A DNA stretch of 64,000 bases from Apoda limacodes (GCA_946406115.1 OX291560.1:7999158-8063157); one strand, 5' to 3'. Shown: positions 31,303 through 42,567, counted from the first letter of the stretch. Translations and numbers: made by a program. Notes: a model not told the origin generated them from the letters alone.

Positions 31303-32845
31303 CACTTTGGATAGAACAAGTCGGTAAAGCTAAATTGAGCCGGTCTAGAAATATAATTGGTTCCTTTTTCCGTATCAGCATGCTATGTTACGTACCTAAC
31401 AGCATTTATTATTTTTTGTTTTGTTTAAAAACCTTTTTTTTATGTATTGTCCAATTTTATAAAGTTTTTGTGCGTTTATGGCCGATTTTTATTTAGGCTG
31501 ACTGAAGGAACGAGATAAACTACATAAACTGCATCCTCGCAGCGTCAATGATCAAAAAATTCACACGCTAAAGAAAGCGAGACTGTTTAAAATTTGCATA
31601 CAGCATTTATTTGAATATCGACTCGTCCATGAAAACATTAATATAATTCTCATGCTCATCAATCTTGTGCAAAACTACCGATTTATGTAATTGCTGTTTC
31701 TCATATTAGAATTTTATCTTTACATTTTAAATTTACTGCCATTTAAGATAAAGCGGTGTCAAATTAAAAATGCATATAATTTCGTGTACCTAAATGCCAA
31801 TTGTAATTTAGACAGGGTCGTACCTTCATATTTTAAGACTTAAAAAATCTTATGAATTTATTAATAAAAGTCAATGTTAAATAATAATTAATCTTTGAGG
31901 TTAATTTTGAAATATTTTGCAGCCAAGTTCGAGTCCGATTTGCACACCTGATGAGCATTTTTCATTATTATATTAATAGTCGGGAACTTACTTTTAATAC
32001 TCATATTATTATGACCAGGATATAAAATTTTAAAAGTAATGGTACCATAGAATCAATAAAGATGGCACGCGTAAAGGCATGCGATCGTTTCATACCTCCA
32101 TGCTTATTAGAGGCGAGTACATTCACAAAATAAATCTTCGATATCGTCTGACTCATCGGAATACGGCCTTTGGAGCGGAGGTTAGGTTACTCTGTGCTTA
32201 GGTCAAAGAGTGCAAACAAAACACTGGCCGCATCACTTTCACCCATCGCTATTCCATTAGTCTGACAACCGCATCTGTCTCAGTCAAATTAGCAATAGAC
32301 AATATTTTTTACTTTTAAAACACTACATAACACAATGCAGCCAGTTATGCGCTTTAAAAGATTTCTTTTATAATCTACTGAATCATCCTTTTCCAATGAA
32401 TCTCTAATAACCTTTTAATCAAATTATTGTTTAAGATGTAATTTAAATGTTTCCTTAATGCTTGCAAGCATAAATTAATTTTAATACCTACCAATGAATA
32501 AACATATACTTTGGTATTTACATAAAACTACTACACTACACAGGCTTCAATTATACAAAAAAACATCATTTAGGTATAGAGTCAAAGTCTAAAGGGTACT
32601 TGTATACTTATTAGGTCTCACATTTCGTAATTTTTTCATCATCCTGATTTTAAATATAACATATTTCCACCCACCTAAATAGTGTCCACTCTTCCAAAGG
32701 TTGACGTTAATGCCTCCAGACATTAAGTTGGCCTTTGTACGTGCTATAAACTGCTGTACATTGTAAGATAAGGATTTTTATTTACAATTTATAAAAAACG
32801 CATCTCAGTAGGTAAGTGCCTATGTAGATAAAAAGCTTATTTTTT
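31303..32845. other. No recognised feature
   Basis: AT-rich. A mildly GC-rich block at 32150-32285 has no frame. Confidence 0.45.
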
Positions 32846-32963
32846 ACCACTAAGGCGGCAAACAAGCACACGGTCCGCCTGATGGTAAGCGGTCACCGTG
32901 GCCTATGGACGCTTGTAACACCAGGAGTATCACTCGCGCGTTGCCGACCCTTCAAACAGTATA
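32846..32963 (-). mobile_element. LINE-A 3' end, short copy
   Basis: Well preserved: TACCACTAAGGCGGCAAACA, GGTCCGCCTGATGGTAAGCG, GTCACCGTGGCCTATGGACG, GCGTTGCCGACCCTTC. A short T run at 32841-32845 is the tail. It is 5'-truncated after about 115 bp. Confidence 0.85.
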
Positions 32964-33826
32964 GGCACAGATATGCACGTTTATCATATAGATAAAAAAA
33001 CCATGTTCATATGAGACTATTTATAAATCAAAGAATGATAAATATTTCGTACGTAAAGAATAACCTGAAATTAAAAATTTAAATAGATGTTAATTTCATG
33101 TGAACGACAGTCTTTTTAATTAGCTATTGCAAATTAAGAAGTGACATCACCGTCTGCCACAACTGGCGAACGACACATTCTAATTCTATAAATATCTGTA
33201 ACATTTGCCATGTGCTGACCAAAAAAGTTCCAAACAGCGCATCTAAAACTTAATTCGACCCCGATAACCATCTTTAGGGAATCTTCATCTTGAAAAACTT
33301 TGCGAGGGACCTTTAAAATGTAAAAATAGAAAAGAAATGGGGTCAAAAGTTGTTAAAACTCTTTTTTGCGTGAAACGGAACGCGCCAGAACATAGACAAG
33401 ACGAAATTAAAAAGCCGGCTGGAGAAAAAAAAATAATGAAAAGGGGTAAAGAGTTCTTCCCTCGAATTTAAAATTCGAAGGGTTAATGTGGAACAAAAAG
33501 CGAAGTCTTCGGCCAGGTGTTTTTGAATTTGGAACGTCTTACCGGAAATCTGTGGCGCATGTGTCAGCGCAACCCGTTCGCGGCGGAAACAGCGGTGCAT
33601 CCCTCACCTTCCATCGTTGTTTTCAACATCCTTATTTTTAAAATCATCCCTTGTAATCGTTCTTTAGCGTTTATTTTCTTCAGTTAATTTAATTCCTGTT
33701 TTATTCAAGTACGATATTTTTTCATAGGGTATTATTACAGCATTGTCATTTAAAAATACTAGCTGGTAACCAAACTTTGCATGCCGCCTCTCGAGTTTTC
33801 TCAGGGACGACACCTATCTAGATAAA
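32964..33826. other. Anonymous stretch
   Basis: 33340-33600 has a minus-strand frame of 85 codons with no recognised domain, and the near-palindrome TCGAATTTAAAATTCGA at 33473-33489. ACTAGCTGGTAACCAAAC near 33760 may be a Lep1-like relic. Confidence 0.4.
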
Positions 33827-33930
33827 CTTCAAAACTTCAAAATCAAAAAATATTTATTTAACTAAGCTATATTTAAAACACTTTTTAATCGTCAAAATTA
33901 TTATTCTTTGACCCATTCACCCACCAACCG
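33827..33930 (-). mobile_element. LINE-B 3' tail, old copy
   Basis: ACTTCAAAATCAAAAAATAT, TTTAACTAAGC and CACTTTTTAATCGTCAAAAT match the reverse complement of the LINE-B 3' end at 36060-36160. Confidence 0.55.
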
Positions 33931-34007
33931 AATGTATGATTCTATCTAAAAGAAAGATGCAAGAACCTCAAACTAATCAAAGCTTCTACTAGTGGTACCA
34001 TTCCGAT

Positions 34008-35026
34008 CATTGTCATCATCATCTCAGCCGCAAGAATTCCACTGCTGAACATAGGCCTCCCCCATAGATTTCCAAAGGAAACGGTTGGAAGCGGCCTGCA
34101 TCCAGCGTCTTCCTGCGGCCTTCGCTATGTCGTCTGACCACCTTGTGGGCGGTCTTCCGACGCTTCGTTTGCCAGTCCGTGGCCTCCATTTGAGAACATT
34201 TTGGCCCCATCGACCATCAGTTCTACGTACCATGTGCCAACTGCCACTTCAAGTTGCTAATGCGCTGGGCTATGTCGGTGACTTTCGGTCGTCTACGGAT
34301 CGCCTCATTTCTGATTCGATCTCGTAGAGAAACCCCGAGCATAGCCCTCTCCATTGCTCGTTGTGTGACTTTTAGCTTATCAGTATAAGGCCCATAGTTA
34401 GAGGCCACGTTTCAGTGCCACATGTCATCACTGGTAACACACACTGGTCATAGACTTTCGTCTTGAGGCACTGAGGTATTTTGGACGAAAAGACGTTGCG
34501 GAGTTTTCCGAACGCTGCCCAGCCGAGTTGGATTCGACGATTGACCTCTGTCCCGAAGTTGGACCTACCTAGTTGGACCGTTTGTCCTAAGTAGACGTAT
34601 TCGTCAACAACTTCGAGCCTCGAGTTCCCGACTAATATTTGGGTGGGCACAGCATGGAGATTTGACATGATCTTTGTCTTGTCCATGTTCATTTTAAGGC
34701 CCACTATTGGGAAACTCGATTGAGGTCTTCGAGCATTGTGCTGAGGTCTTCCATCGATTCTGCCATGACCACAATATCGTCGGCAAATCGAAGTTGAGTA
34801 ATGTACTCGCCGTTGATATTGATGCCGAATCCTTCCTACTCAAGAGTTTTGTAGGCATCTTCCAATACAGCAGTGAACAGTTTCGGAATATGACGTCTCC
34901 CTGTCACACACCTCGTTGTAATGGAATTGCCCTCGAAATCTGCTCCTGTACTCGGACCGACATAGTGGCTTTATTGTACAAACTCTTCAGCACTTCGATA
35001 TACCGATAGTCAATCTGGCAGTTCAT
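34008..35026 (-). mobile_element. RTE-type LINE, 5'-truncated, with 9-bp TSD
   Basis: The direct repeat CATTCCGAT lies at 33999-34007 and 35027-35035, exactly flanking the element. On the minus strand the copy ends in GATGATGATGACAATGAT, the short trinucleotide-like tail typical of RTE elements, just after the ORF2 stop. It starts abruptly inside the reverse transcriptase, giving a 1019-bp insertion. Confidence 0.85.
34024..35026 (-). pseudogene. RTE-type reverse transcriptase (C-terminal half), broken
   Basis: Remnant of an endonuclease/reverse-transcriptase polyprotein. In order on the minus strand: RVQEQISRAIPLQRGV, a stop where Arg is expected, then QGDVI, RFADDIVVMAES with catalytic FADD (about 34776-34790), NMDKTKIMSN, VVDEYVYLGQTV, RRIQLGWAAFGKL, VTQRAMERAMLGVSLRD, then TGKRSVGRPPTRWSDDI and SMGEAYVQQW before the stop near 34024. 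These C-terminal blocks are hallmarks of the RTE clade common in Lepidoptera. At least three frame changes (near 34900, 34390 and 34230) and stops near 34930 and 34705 inactivate it. The endonuclease domain is lost to 5' truncation. Confidence 0.88.
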
Positions 35027-35078
35027 CATTCCGATACTAACATTTAATACTTTCTTTTGTAAACACATACATATTTTA

Positions 35079-35296
35079 CATAAAAAAATTACACCGCCTT
35101 CAAAATGTCATTGCAAAGTAAAAAATAAACATTACGCACAGGGGACATTGACCTTAGTGCTTTCTTGTCCTTGTAGTCGAATGCCAAAAATTTATAGAAA
35201 ATATACGAGACTTATTTTTTGGCATAGGACTTCAAGTAAAAGGTTTATTTTTTACTTTTTAGTGAGTTTTTGAAGGCGGTGTAATTTTTTTTATGT
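35079..35296. mobile_element. Fold-back MITE with about 50-bp arms
   Basis: Arms 35079-35131 and 35243-35296 share TTACACCGCCTTCAAAA and AAAGTAAAAAATAAAC in inverted order. A further inner pair (ATGCCAAAAAT / ATTTTTTGGCAT) extends the stem, so nearly the whole element can form one hairpin. The ACCGCCTTCAAAA end resembles the ACCGACTTCAAAAA ends of the elements at 423 and 42568. Confidence 0.8.
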
Positions 35297-35403
35297 TTTT
35301 TATAAATTGTTTTTAAATTTTTAGTTGGTAGGTACTTAGACATACATAAAGATATGAGTAGGGAATCGCCTTTATTAATTAATAATGCCCTGGATGGCGC
35401 TGC

Positions 35404-35431
35404 GGCTACGGTGACCGTTTAACATTAGATG
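35404..35431 (+). mobile_element. LINE-A tail, upstream half of an interrupted copy
   Basis: GGCTACGGTGACCGTTTAAC then ATTAGATG corresponds to the LINE-A block that normally continues with GGACCGTAAGC. The continuation is found at 36168-36207, after the LINE-B insertion. Confidence 0.7.
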
Positions 35432-35437
35432 CTGCTG

Positions 35438-35847
35438 ATGTAAATACAATATTTTTGTTACAAAAAAGGGCAATTCGTGCTATTCATAAATTAGGATCTA
35501 GGATATCTCTGAGGGATAGGTTTAGGGAAGTAAAAATTTTAACTTTAGTGTCGCAGTACATATATGAAAATCTTTTATATGTACATAAAAATATCAATAG
35601 TTTCAGCAAGAAAAGTGACGTTCACAAAGTAAATACTAGAAGTAAAAATAAGCTGTTGGTGTATGATACACGTCTACACAAAATAAGTAACTCTTTTATG
35701 GGGCAATGTATACACTTTTACAACAAAGTTCCCAATAAAATTCAAAATCTATCAATAAGTAAATTTAAATCTTTTAAGCAGGTACTTTGTAAAAAGGCAT
35801 ACTACAATATTTCAGACTATGTAAATGATAAAAATCCTTGGGACTGA
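35438..35847 (+). pseudogene. LINE-B ORF2 C-terminus, open frame
   Basis: About 135 codons in one frame to TGA 35845-35847, with no start of its own because the copy is 5'-truncated: the frame enters from the truncation point. It opens with VNTIFLLQKRAIRAIHKLGS, then SLRDRFREVKILTLVSQYIY, NTRSKNKLLV and FYNKVPNKIQNLS. This is the region after the thumb of CR1/Jockey-group reverse transcriptases. The polymerase core and endonuclease are absent, so the piece has no activity. The uninterrupted frame suggests a fairly recent insertion compared with the Jockey-type copy at 24 kb. Confidence 0.8.
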
Positions 35848-36128
35848 TGATGCTCAATTACAGGATGCATAGGTAAACCAAATTAAAATGGAAATAACAT
35901 AAAATTGTACGACGAAAAATTTTTTATTTAAAACATTTATTGTATTTTAGTTTATTTGTATTATTGATAGTGTTTTTAAAAGAGTAACTATCGAGTTTCT
36001 TGCCGGATTCTTCTCGGTAGAAATCAACAACATTGTGAACCGGCGGGAAGGTGGGAGGGTTCAAAAAATAATATTTTATAACTTTGACGATTCAAAAGTG
36101 ATTGTAAATCCTTATTTGAATAAACCAT

Positions 36129-36168
36129 TTTGACTTTGAAACCATTTTGACTTTGACTTTGACTTTGA
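36129..36168 (+). repeat. (TTTGAC)n LINE-B tail
   Basis: ATTTTGACTTTGAAACC is followed by repeated TTTGAC units. Such short-unit microsatellite tails replace poly-A in many CR1-like LINEs. Confidence 0.85.
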
Positions 36169-36207
36169 TGGGATGTCTGCTTGTTTGCCAGCTTAGGGGT
36201 ATAAAAT
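36168..36207 (+). mobile_element. LINE-A tail, downstream half of an interrupted copy
   Basis: GGATGTCTGCTTGTTTGCCA then GCTTAGGGGTATAAAA completes the LINE-A 3' end begun at 35404. A 4-bp GATG at both junctions may be a short target duplication. Confidence 0.65.
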
Positions 36208-36997
36208 AGGCTTACGATCGGCGAAGACATCGTGTAACATTCACACACGTTCCGCTTAGAATTACCAATGCACTAAATCTATGTCGTATTTTTTCTCGTC
36301 ATTCTCGTTTTTTCTAGCAAAATGTAAGTTACACACACACAGTTCATAGTCCATATCTTGAAAACCACTATACCGATTTTGATGAAACTTGCACAGTTTA
36401 CCTAGTTGAACTGTACCTAATTAAACAAAAATTATAAAATCCGATCACCAGTTTCTTAGAAATACGTGGACAGACACATTTAAATATTCATACATACATA
36501 CATATATAAATACACTTATTAAACTTGGAACATCTGTTTAGAAGCTCACATAGGCTTGTATGTATATATGTAAATAATTGTGAATATTATAAAATTCTAA
36601 CAATATTACATACATACAGGTCGAATTGAAAACCTCCTTTTCACATTAATAAATATTTGTCTAGGACGGGAATCGAACGCCCTCTCCACAGCAAAAGTTA
36701 CTAAGCCACAAGGGAGATGAGTGGCTGTCATACTGGTCCAAGTTCATTATTACCCCTGTCTTTGCTTGAGTATTGCCGATAGTGTCCCGAAACCATAAAT
36801 CATACCCAGTTACAGATTGTGCAGCCCACCCCTGTTCACGCTTCTTTATGATTTACATCTCAAAGGGTTGATTTGGTTTGACGTTGGATGTATCTATTTT
36901 TAAGTAGGTATTTTAGGTGACTACATATGGTTTAGATATGACAGATATATTTACTACCTATCCTAAAAAGAAAGGCAATTAGTTAGTAAACTCTTTT
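36208..36997. other. Spacer with a SINE fragment
   Basis: 36300-36500 contains TTTTGATGAAACTTGCACAG and a CATACATACATA run similar to Lep1-like 3' halves. A tRNA-like SINE fragment is listed at 36600-36720. The rest is anonymous. Confidence 0.4.
36600..36720 (-). mobile_element. tRNA-derived SINE fragment
   Basis: GACGGGAATCGAACGCCC is a B box in reverse complement. GTTACTAAGCCACAAGG about 25 bp further is an inverted A-box-like block, and CATTAATAAATATTTGTC lies on the body side. It resembles the tRNA-like head of the other SINEs, with a truncated body. Confidence 0.6.
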
Positions 36998-37210
36998 AGG
37001 GTTCAGTACACAAAGATTGCCAATGAAGCCCTATTACTAAACCTACGCTTTCTGTCTGTGTATTCAACCTTTAAATGGTTCTATTTTGTTACGCCGAAGT
37101 ATGTAGAAACCTTAAACTTTCCCAGAATATATTTTGGTGGATTTCAAAATAAATAATAAAAAAAACAATAAGTAAAAAATTAAGGGTGGTCTGGTCTCCA
37201 TACATATGCC
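36998..37210 (-). repeat. Degenerate CGGCCAAGTGCGAG repeat
   Basis: TAGGGTTCAGTACACAAAG, CCCTATTACTAAACCTACGC then TTTCTGTCTGTG, and TTAAGGGTGGTCTGGTCTCC follow the order of the better copy at 54358-54668. The CTCGCACTTGGCC end is lost. Confidence 0.5.
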
Positions 37211-38760
37211 ACCAATTACTAGGTCCGTTTTTTCTGTTTAATCTGAGCGTTGTCTGGTGACCTGTAAACTGGTTTTTATCCCTTGAGCTTCGGAGGAGAG
37301 GCTTAATGGCCCCATTAGGGCCCGAAAGCTAATTTCTATAATACCAAGGATGTGTATGTACTATTAGATGTATTTGTTACAAACTTCTTAAGTATCATAT
37401 ACTTTAATATACCATAATGATACCTTACATATATAAAAATGTATGAAACGAATACATTTTTTTGTGAGGAACTTAACTTTTTTACCGTTTTGTAGTCACA
37501 TTTTCTGATTTTCTGCTAAAACTTATAGTCAATTGTATAGATAACTACAAATAACAATTTAACGAATTCAAAATAACGCAATTTCAAAAATTGTACAAGA
37601 TAAGTGTAGCAATAAAATACATAATCAGTTTTTTTTAGCAATAAAAACAATAAAGAAAATCACTTACTTAGCTAGACAAAAGCAAGATTTTATTTTTGTT
37701 TTTCAATCCTATGCCAGATGAGACTTTAGACTCAGGAATGGTAAATTAAGCAATGAATGGATAAAAACTTGCACTGTTATTTATATTATTTAAGGCATAA
37801 TGGTAGATAATAAAAGTATAAATTCACGCACAAAACCTAACTCTTATAGTCTATAAACACTTCCCCACTATGATCTTCTTGTAAATATCAGGCTCCGTAG
37901 ATGTAGGAGAGTGGAATCGCAATAGAGATAAATGAAACGGCTCTTTTTAGGTCATGAGAAATATATAGCGCTAAATAATAAAAAATTGGAACCTTAATTG
38001 TAATTAATTATTTATGTGTAAAATGAAACTTGAACATTTTAATATACCTACTTTTTATTCCATGAAGATGAAGCTTAGTAGAAGCCTTACTAGTTTATGA
38101 AATCTAGTCATTAATGTACTAAGTGACTAGGTTTTTTTACTAATCAGTGGACTATACGAAAAGCTCCGTGTGTTATGTGCATTAGATACCGCGACAAAAC
38201 TTGCACAAACGCTGCGTATTTATTCGATCTATCCTATATCATGGCCTTCAGTCACAAATGTTGAATAGCCCACAATATGAAAACATAGATCCGACCTCGA
38301 CTGTGCACATAGTACAGCGCTCAACTTAAAAAAACTTGACCCCTTGAAACCCTTCTGAGCTGAGTCAGACAAACAGACAAAACTGTAAAACAGTTAAATC
38401 ATAACCTAGTCCTAAGTCCTGCTCCATTGACCCCTATCGGCAGCCAAGCTATCTGTCAAGACCCGGACTAGGGTTCGTTGCCCCGTGTGATACATCAAGT
38501 TGATACGCTGAGACAACACGCCGATGATCAGCGGGCGTGTTTGCATCCACCGCTCCCACGATGGTGAAGAATCTTCCAACATCCTTTTGTGAAATTATGA
38601 TATATGGTGTTGTTTGATAAAATGTGTCATATTGGTTTCCGGAGACGCTTAGTGATCGAATGGTGCTCATTGATCTCGTCTCTCTTTCATCAGATGACAA
38701 CCTTATATTATAATTACGTAAATTACTTATATTATGTTACCTGCCGTGTATGCACTGTAA
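37211..38760. other. No recognised gene
   Basis: AT-rich. A minus-strand frame at 38449-38700 is moderately GC-rich but unassigned. A similar pair of blocks (GGCGTGTTGTC and GTCCGGGTCTT) recurs near 52990-53025, hinting at an old repeat. Confidence 0.4.
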
Positions 38761-39060
38761 GTACTGGAACATAAAAAGGGGAGAGTGGTGATAAGTTTGA
38801 TTCTCCATTTAACCCATTTACTAACCAATAAACAAGTACAGACACATGAAAAGGGAATAGTGTTGATTAGTTTGATTCCCCCTTTTACCCATTTACTAAC
38901 CAATAAACAAGTACTGGAACATGAAAAGGGGATAGTAGTGATTAAAATAATTCCCCCTTAAACTCATTTACTAACCAATAAACAAGTACTGGAATATGAA
39001 AAGGGGATACTAGTGATTAGTATGATCCCCCCTTTAAACCATTTACTAACCAACAAACGA
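38761..39060. repeat. Minisatellite, four units of about 75 bp
   Basis: Units start at 38761, 38835, 38911 and 38986 (spacings 74, 76 and 75). Shared blocks are GTACTGGAACATGAAAAGGG, a middle with GTGATTAG and TTCCCCC, and CATTTACTAACCAATAAACA. Divergence between units is modest, so the array is not brand new. Confidence 0.92.
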
Positions 39061-39070
39061 AAACAGCAAA

Positions 39071-39260
39071 GTGCTGGGACCTTATTTGGAACTGTCTCAA
39101 GCTATTCGGACTCTGGAATTCGAGAGAAAAATTAATGCGAGTACATTTACGGGTTTCGAGAAGTAAGTCAGCCTTCCATTCATTTTTCTCTCGAATTTTA
39201 GAGTCCGAAAAGTTCGAAACTGTAGCCAATAAACTTCCTGTACAATTCCATATTATTCTC
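39071..39260. mobile_element. Hairpin repeat (GGACTCTNNAATTCGAGAG)
   Basis: The arms TTCGGACTCTGGAATTCGAG then AGAAAAAT (39108-39135) and ATTTTTCTCTCGAATTTTAG then AGTCCGAA (39182-39209) are inverted with few mismatches around a loop of about 46 bp. The upstream block GTGCTGGGACCTTATTTGGA has a diverged counterpart at 61567. This fits a MITE-like family. Confidence 0.65.
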
Positions 39261-40120
39261 GTAAACACTAAGGTTTAGGAAACCATCTCTCATTGCAAAA
39301 ATTAAAAATTGAAGTTAGTAAGAATATTACCTATCATTTGTTTAGTATAGTATATTTTAAATCCGGCTCATAAATTTCATATCCCACACGTTTCTGAAGA
39401 AACAATTTTCAAATCCTATCGAAAAATTGATGACATCATACAAAATATTGATGACATCATAACTCCCCTCCTAAGGGAAATATTTTCAAGAATGGCGGCT
39501 CAAAAAAAATTTTTTTTACTTAAAGTACCTGTGTACCAAACGGCTATCTTATACAACGATTTGCGGTTTTTTTGTGCACCTTCAACTAATTTCATAGGAT
39601 CTTGACATATTTTTCAATCAAAACTTATATACCGGTTACCACCGCTTCAATACGGAACCAAAAATGATTGCGTCTTCATTTAAAACGTAAAAATGCCATC
39701 AATAGCAGACAAAGTCACAGTTAAACTCAGTATTAGTTGCAACAACAAACTGCCGAAGTAAACGCACCATATGACAGTCAGTTGTTCTGAACATTTAGTA
39801 CCAAAAGCAACAGGTGGTCGACGTACCAACAGGCGCAATCTGTGCTCGAAAAACCTGCAAATATACTTCCCAGAAAAAACAAACCTTTGGAAGAAGCGAG
39901 AAAGAGAAGCAAAGATGTAACAGAGTGAAACAGGTATGGTTCTTGTCTTTCCGTTTCCGTTTTGTTATAAAAATTGCTGGGAACATCTGGATCCTGACAG
40001 ATTTTGTTCTGAGGTTCTATGGGAATATTTTGTTTAGTGAAATGTTAATATTAGACAGAGACTCAGTATATTTAGTTAAACTCTATTATCTCTTTCTTTA
40101 ATTTGAAGAAATTATAATTA
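39261..40120. other. Anonymous stretch
   Basis: ATTGATGACATCATA is repeated twice near 39427-39461. 39814-40101 has an open frame on the plus strand and an overlapping one on the minus strand, neither recognised. Confidence 0.4.
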
Positions 40121-40358
40121 ACGAGCTTTTGCCCGCGGTTCCACCCGCCCTAAATTCGGTTATCGGTGTAGGGTTTCAACGGCAACTCCTCAATTATACC
40201 AAAAAAAACGACTAACACTTGACGTTATCAAGTTGCCTATGTCCTTCCCCGGGATCCAAACTATTTACATGCCAAATTTCATCCTAATCGGTATAGCGGT
40301 TTAAGCGTGAAGAAGTAACAGACAGACAGAGTTACTTTCACATTTATAATATGAGTAT
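40121..40358 (+). mobile_element. Lep1/Helitron-like repeat, full-length copy
   Basis: From GAGCTTTTGCCCGCGGTTCC to ATTTATAATATGAGTAT. It is the best-preserved copy (CACCCGCCCTAAATTCGG, GTTTCAACGGCAACTCCTCA, GCCAAATTTCATCCTAATCG). Confidence 0.75.
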
Positions 40359-40566
40359 ATGAAGAATATAGCAGTTGGCTAACGGAAAAAACAGCGGTAG
40401 CTTATATGTTTTGATTTTAGATAAGCAATATTTTCAATGCTACAGTACTTGTAATTAAAATTGAATATAATTGAATGTAATTGTACCTTTGTGTAGATTC
40501 GGATTATAGAAATACAATAAGGCAAGTTTAATTATTTTTTGTATTTCTAAAGGAGATTAGTAAATA

Positions 40567-41066
40567 AATAAAAGACCGGTTAAGTGCTAGTCGAACTCGC
40601 GCACTGAGGGTTCCGTAAAAGGTACAACTGTATTGAGGGACGAACTTATTTTTGCCGTTGAACAACTGTTGTCGCAATACATCGACATAGGTCGCGGTTA
40701 GTTTACTTATTGCAAAGAAGTTAATAATCGGAAAATAAAATTTGGTGATGTTTTCAGGTATTTTTCTTTATGTGCAATACATAGCACTGCATTTCATGAG
40801 TCTAGGTCAACGGGAATATCCCCATAGGTTTTGATTTATTTGTGTCACAATATGCGACAAAATAACCGTATTTTGGGTATATTTTTTTATTGCATTGACT
40901 TAGAAGCTTGATTTGTTTAACAGCTTTAAGGGACCGTAGACCTAAGTATTTAATATTAATTTCAATTTCTTCTTTTTCACGAGTTACTGAGAAAAAGGGT
41001 CTTGACAGACAGACGGACAACAAAGTGATCCTTCCTTCTTTCTTTTGAGGTACGGAACCCCAAAAA
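40567..41066 (+). mobile_element. CGGCCAAGTGCGAG repeat with both ends
   Basis: The start GACCGGTTAAGTGCTAGTCG then GAGGGTTCCGTAAAAGG and the end GAGGTACGGAACCCCAAAAA define the limits. The GGGTTCCGTA / TACGGAACCC blocks are inverted. CAGACAGACGGACAAC near the 3' side is the typical purine run. The interior has no coding capacity. Confidence 0.65.
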
Positions 41067-42567
41067 ATATAAAATCAAGTTCCACCTAAAATAAAAATAG
41101 ACTTACTTCCATATTGAGTTTGCGAAACAGACAAATATACTAAAATTAAATAATTTACAAACCACCTTGTCTTCATATATAGAGTGTTCAATGACAAACC
41201 ACAGTTATATCGTATTCTATGACATCCACATTATAAACTCTATAATTAAATTCTACCCATATCCAAAGTATATTTGAAGACTAAATACAAAAATAACTGA
41301 AGATACACCGGGAGAGTATAAAACATAAATCATTTCTACACGCATACCTTTAGAATCGTCTTAAGTCGAAGTAAAAAATTCGGGAGCCTATTCTGTTTAA
41401 CGAATCGTTGTCGATTGATTAGCGTTCGACAAAAGCGATACGTCGAATCAAGCGAGTGGTTGAATAGAAGTTTAATTACGTGTAGCATTTTGTTTGTATA
41501 GCGATTTGATTAATGTTGGAACTCTAATTAAAATAATTAGGTGAGTATGTGTTTGTAATCATGCTGAATTATTTGAAATGCATAAGTAGTTTTTGATTAA
41601 ATAATATGTGCAATATAGGTATGTAATAATAGTTATTTATACGACAGCTAACTGTATCTGTTTTTAGATTTTTGTCTCTGTATATTTGTCCAGAAATTTC
41701 AAAGTGCATGGCTGAATAGTTTTGGATGAAAATTAGCATACAGAAAGACGTTGTTCGGATGAACAATTTCGATAAATTATATTCCGAACCAGACGCATTG
41801 AGGTGTAGTTGTGTTTATATAATAAATTAAAAACTAAGATACGGATAATATAATTCAAAATACAAAGATCACTTTTTTCTTAGTAGGTACTAAGGTGTAA
41901 ATAATTCTATTACGATGAAAAACATTAAATGTCTAAAAGGAGGTCACATATTTTTCAAAAATTCAAAACAATAACTAATCATTCACAAAAATAAGACATA
42001 AGGTGAAAATACAGCGCGTGATAATTTTTCAATTCTATGAAACAATTGAAAAAACCTTCGGAAGAAACGTCGCATAATGAAGAGCGATCTCGAGAATAAG
42101 GCCCCGACAATGTTTATTTTTAAGTAACCCTTTTATACGGGAATTATGTTCATTAAGGATGGTTTTTATTATGTTTCTATTTCGACTGAGAGCCGGCGCG
42201 GCGCGGCAGATGGCGCTTACCCTGCCTATTGTCGAACGTGATTCATAATGCTCTTTCATGAAGTGAAGTTGAAATGTGGTTAAATCTTAAATGCCTTCTA
42301 TATGTATCTTTAAGTTTTACCAATCAGATTTAGGAGTATACGATCCGCGGGGCCTCGCAGCGTGCTCCATACAAACGAATTTCCCATTTATTTTTGACAC
42401 CTACTAATCAAACACTATGAAATTTATATCTTATAACGTAGGCGGGCACTAAAAAAGGATTTTGCAAAAAAAAAAAAAACAATATGCCTTTAGAAATTTA
42501 GGCCCTTAAGTATATACTAACAGAACTTAGAACCACGTCTTAAATTCTCTACCAATCTGTTGCACAT
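41067..42567. other. Anonymous stretch
   Basis: 41385-41460 (CTATTCTGTTTAACGAATCG, then GTTGTCGATTGATTAGCG) and 42340-42375 (CCGCGGGGCCTCGCAGCGTG) look like pieces of old interspersed repeats but could not be bounded. GC-rich GAGCCGGCGCGGCGCGGCAG lies near 42190. Confidence 0.4.

Larger units (their letters stand above)
35432..36168 (+). mobile_element. LINE-B retrotransposon, 5'-truncated copy
   Basis: Encodes the end of a reverse-transcriptase protein, then a 3' untranslated region (TACCGAGAAG-type block inverted near 36015) and a tail of TTTGAC units (36129-36168). It is inserted inside a LINE-A tail. Related tails at 4333 and 33827 share the 3' untranslated region. Confidence 0.85.

Noticed and set aside
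33343..33600. 85-codon minus-strand frame as a gene
   Set aside because: No motif, and the frame ends in low-complexity F/S-rich translation of T-rich DNA.
38449..38700. 83-codon minus-strand frame as a host exon
   Set aside because: It shares blocks with 52975-53030, suggesting an old repeat, and has no domain or splice support.
38761..39060. CRISPR-like array
   Set aside because: The whole 75-bp unit is repeated, with no unique spacers, in a eukaryotic repeat setting.
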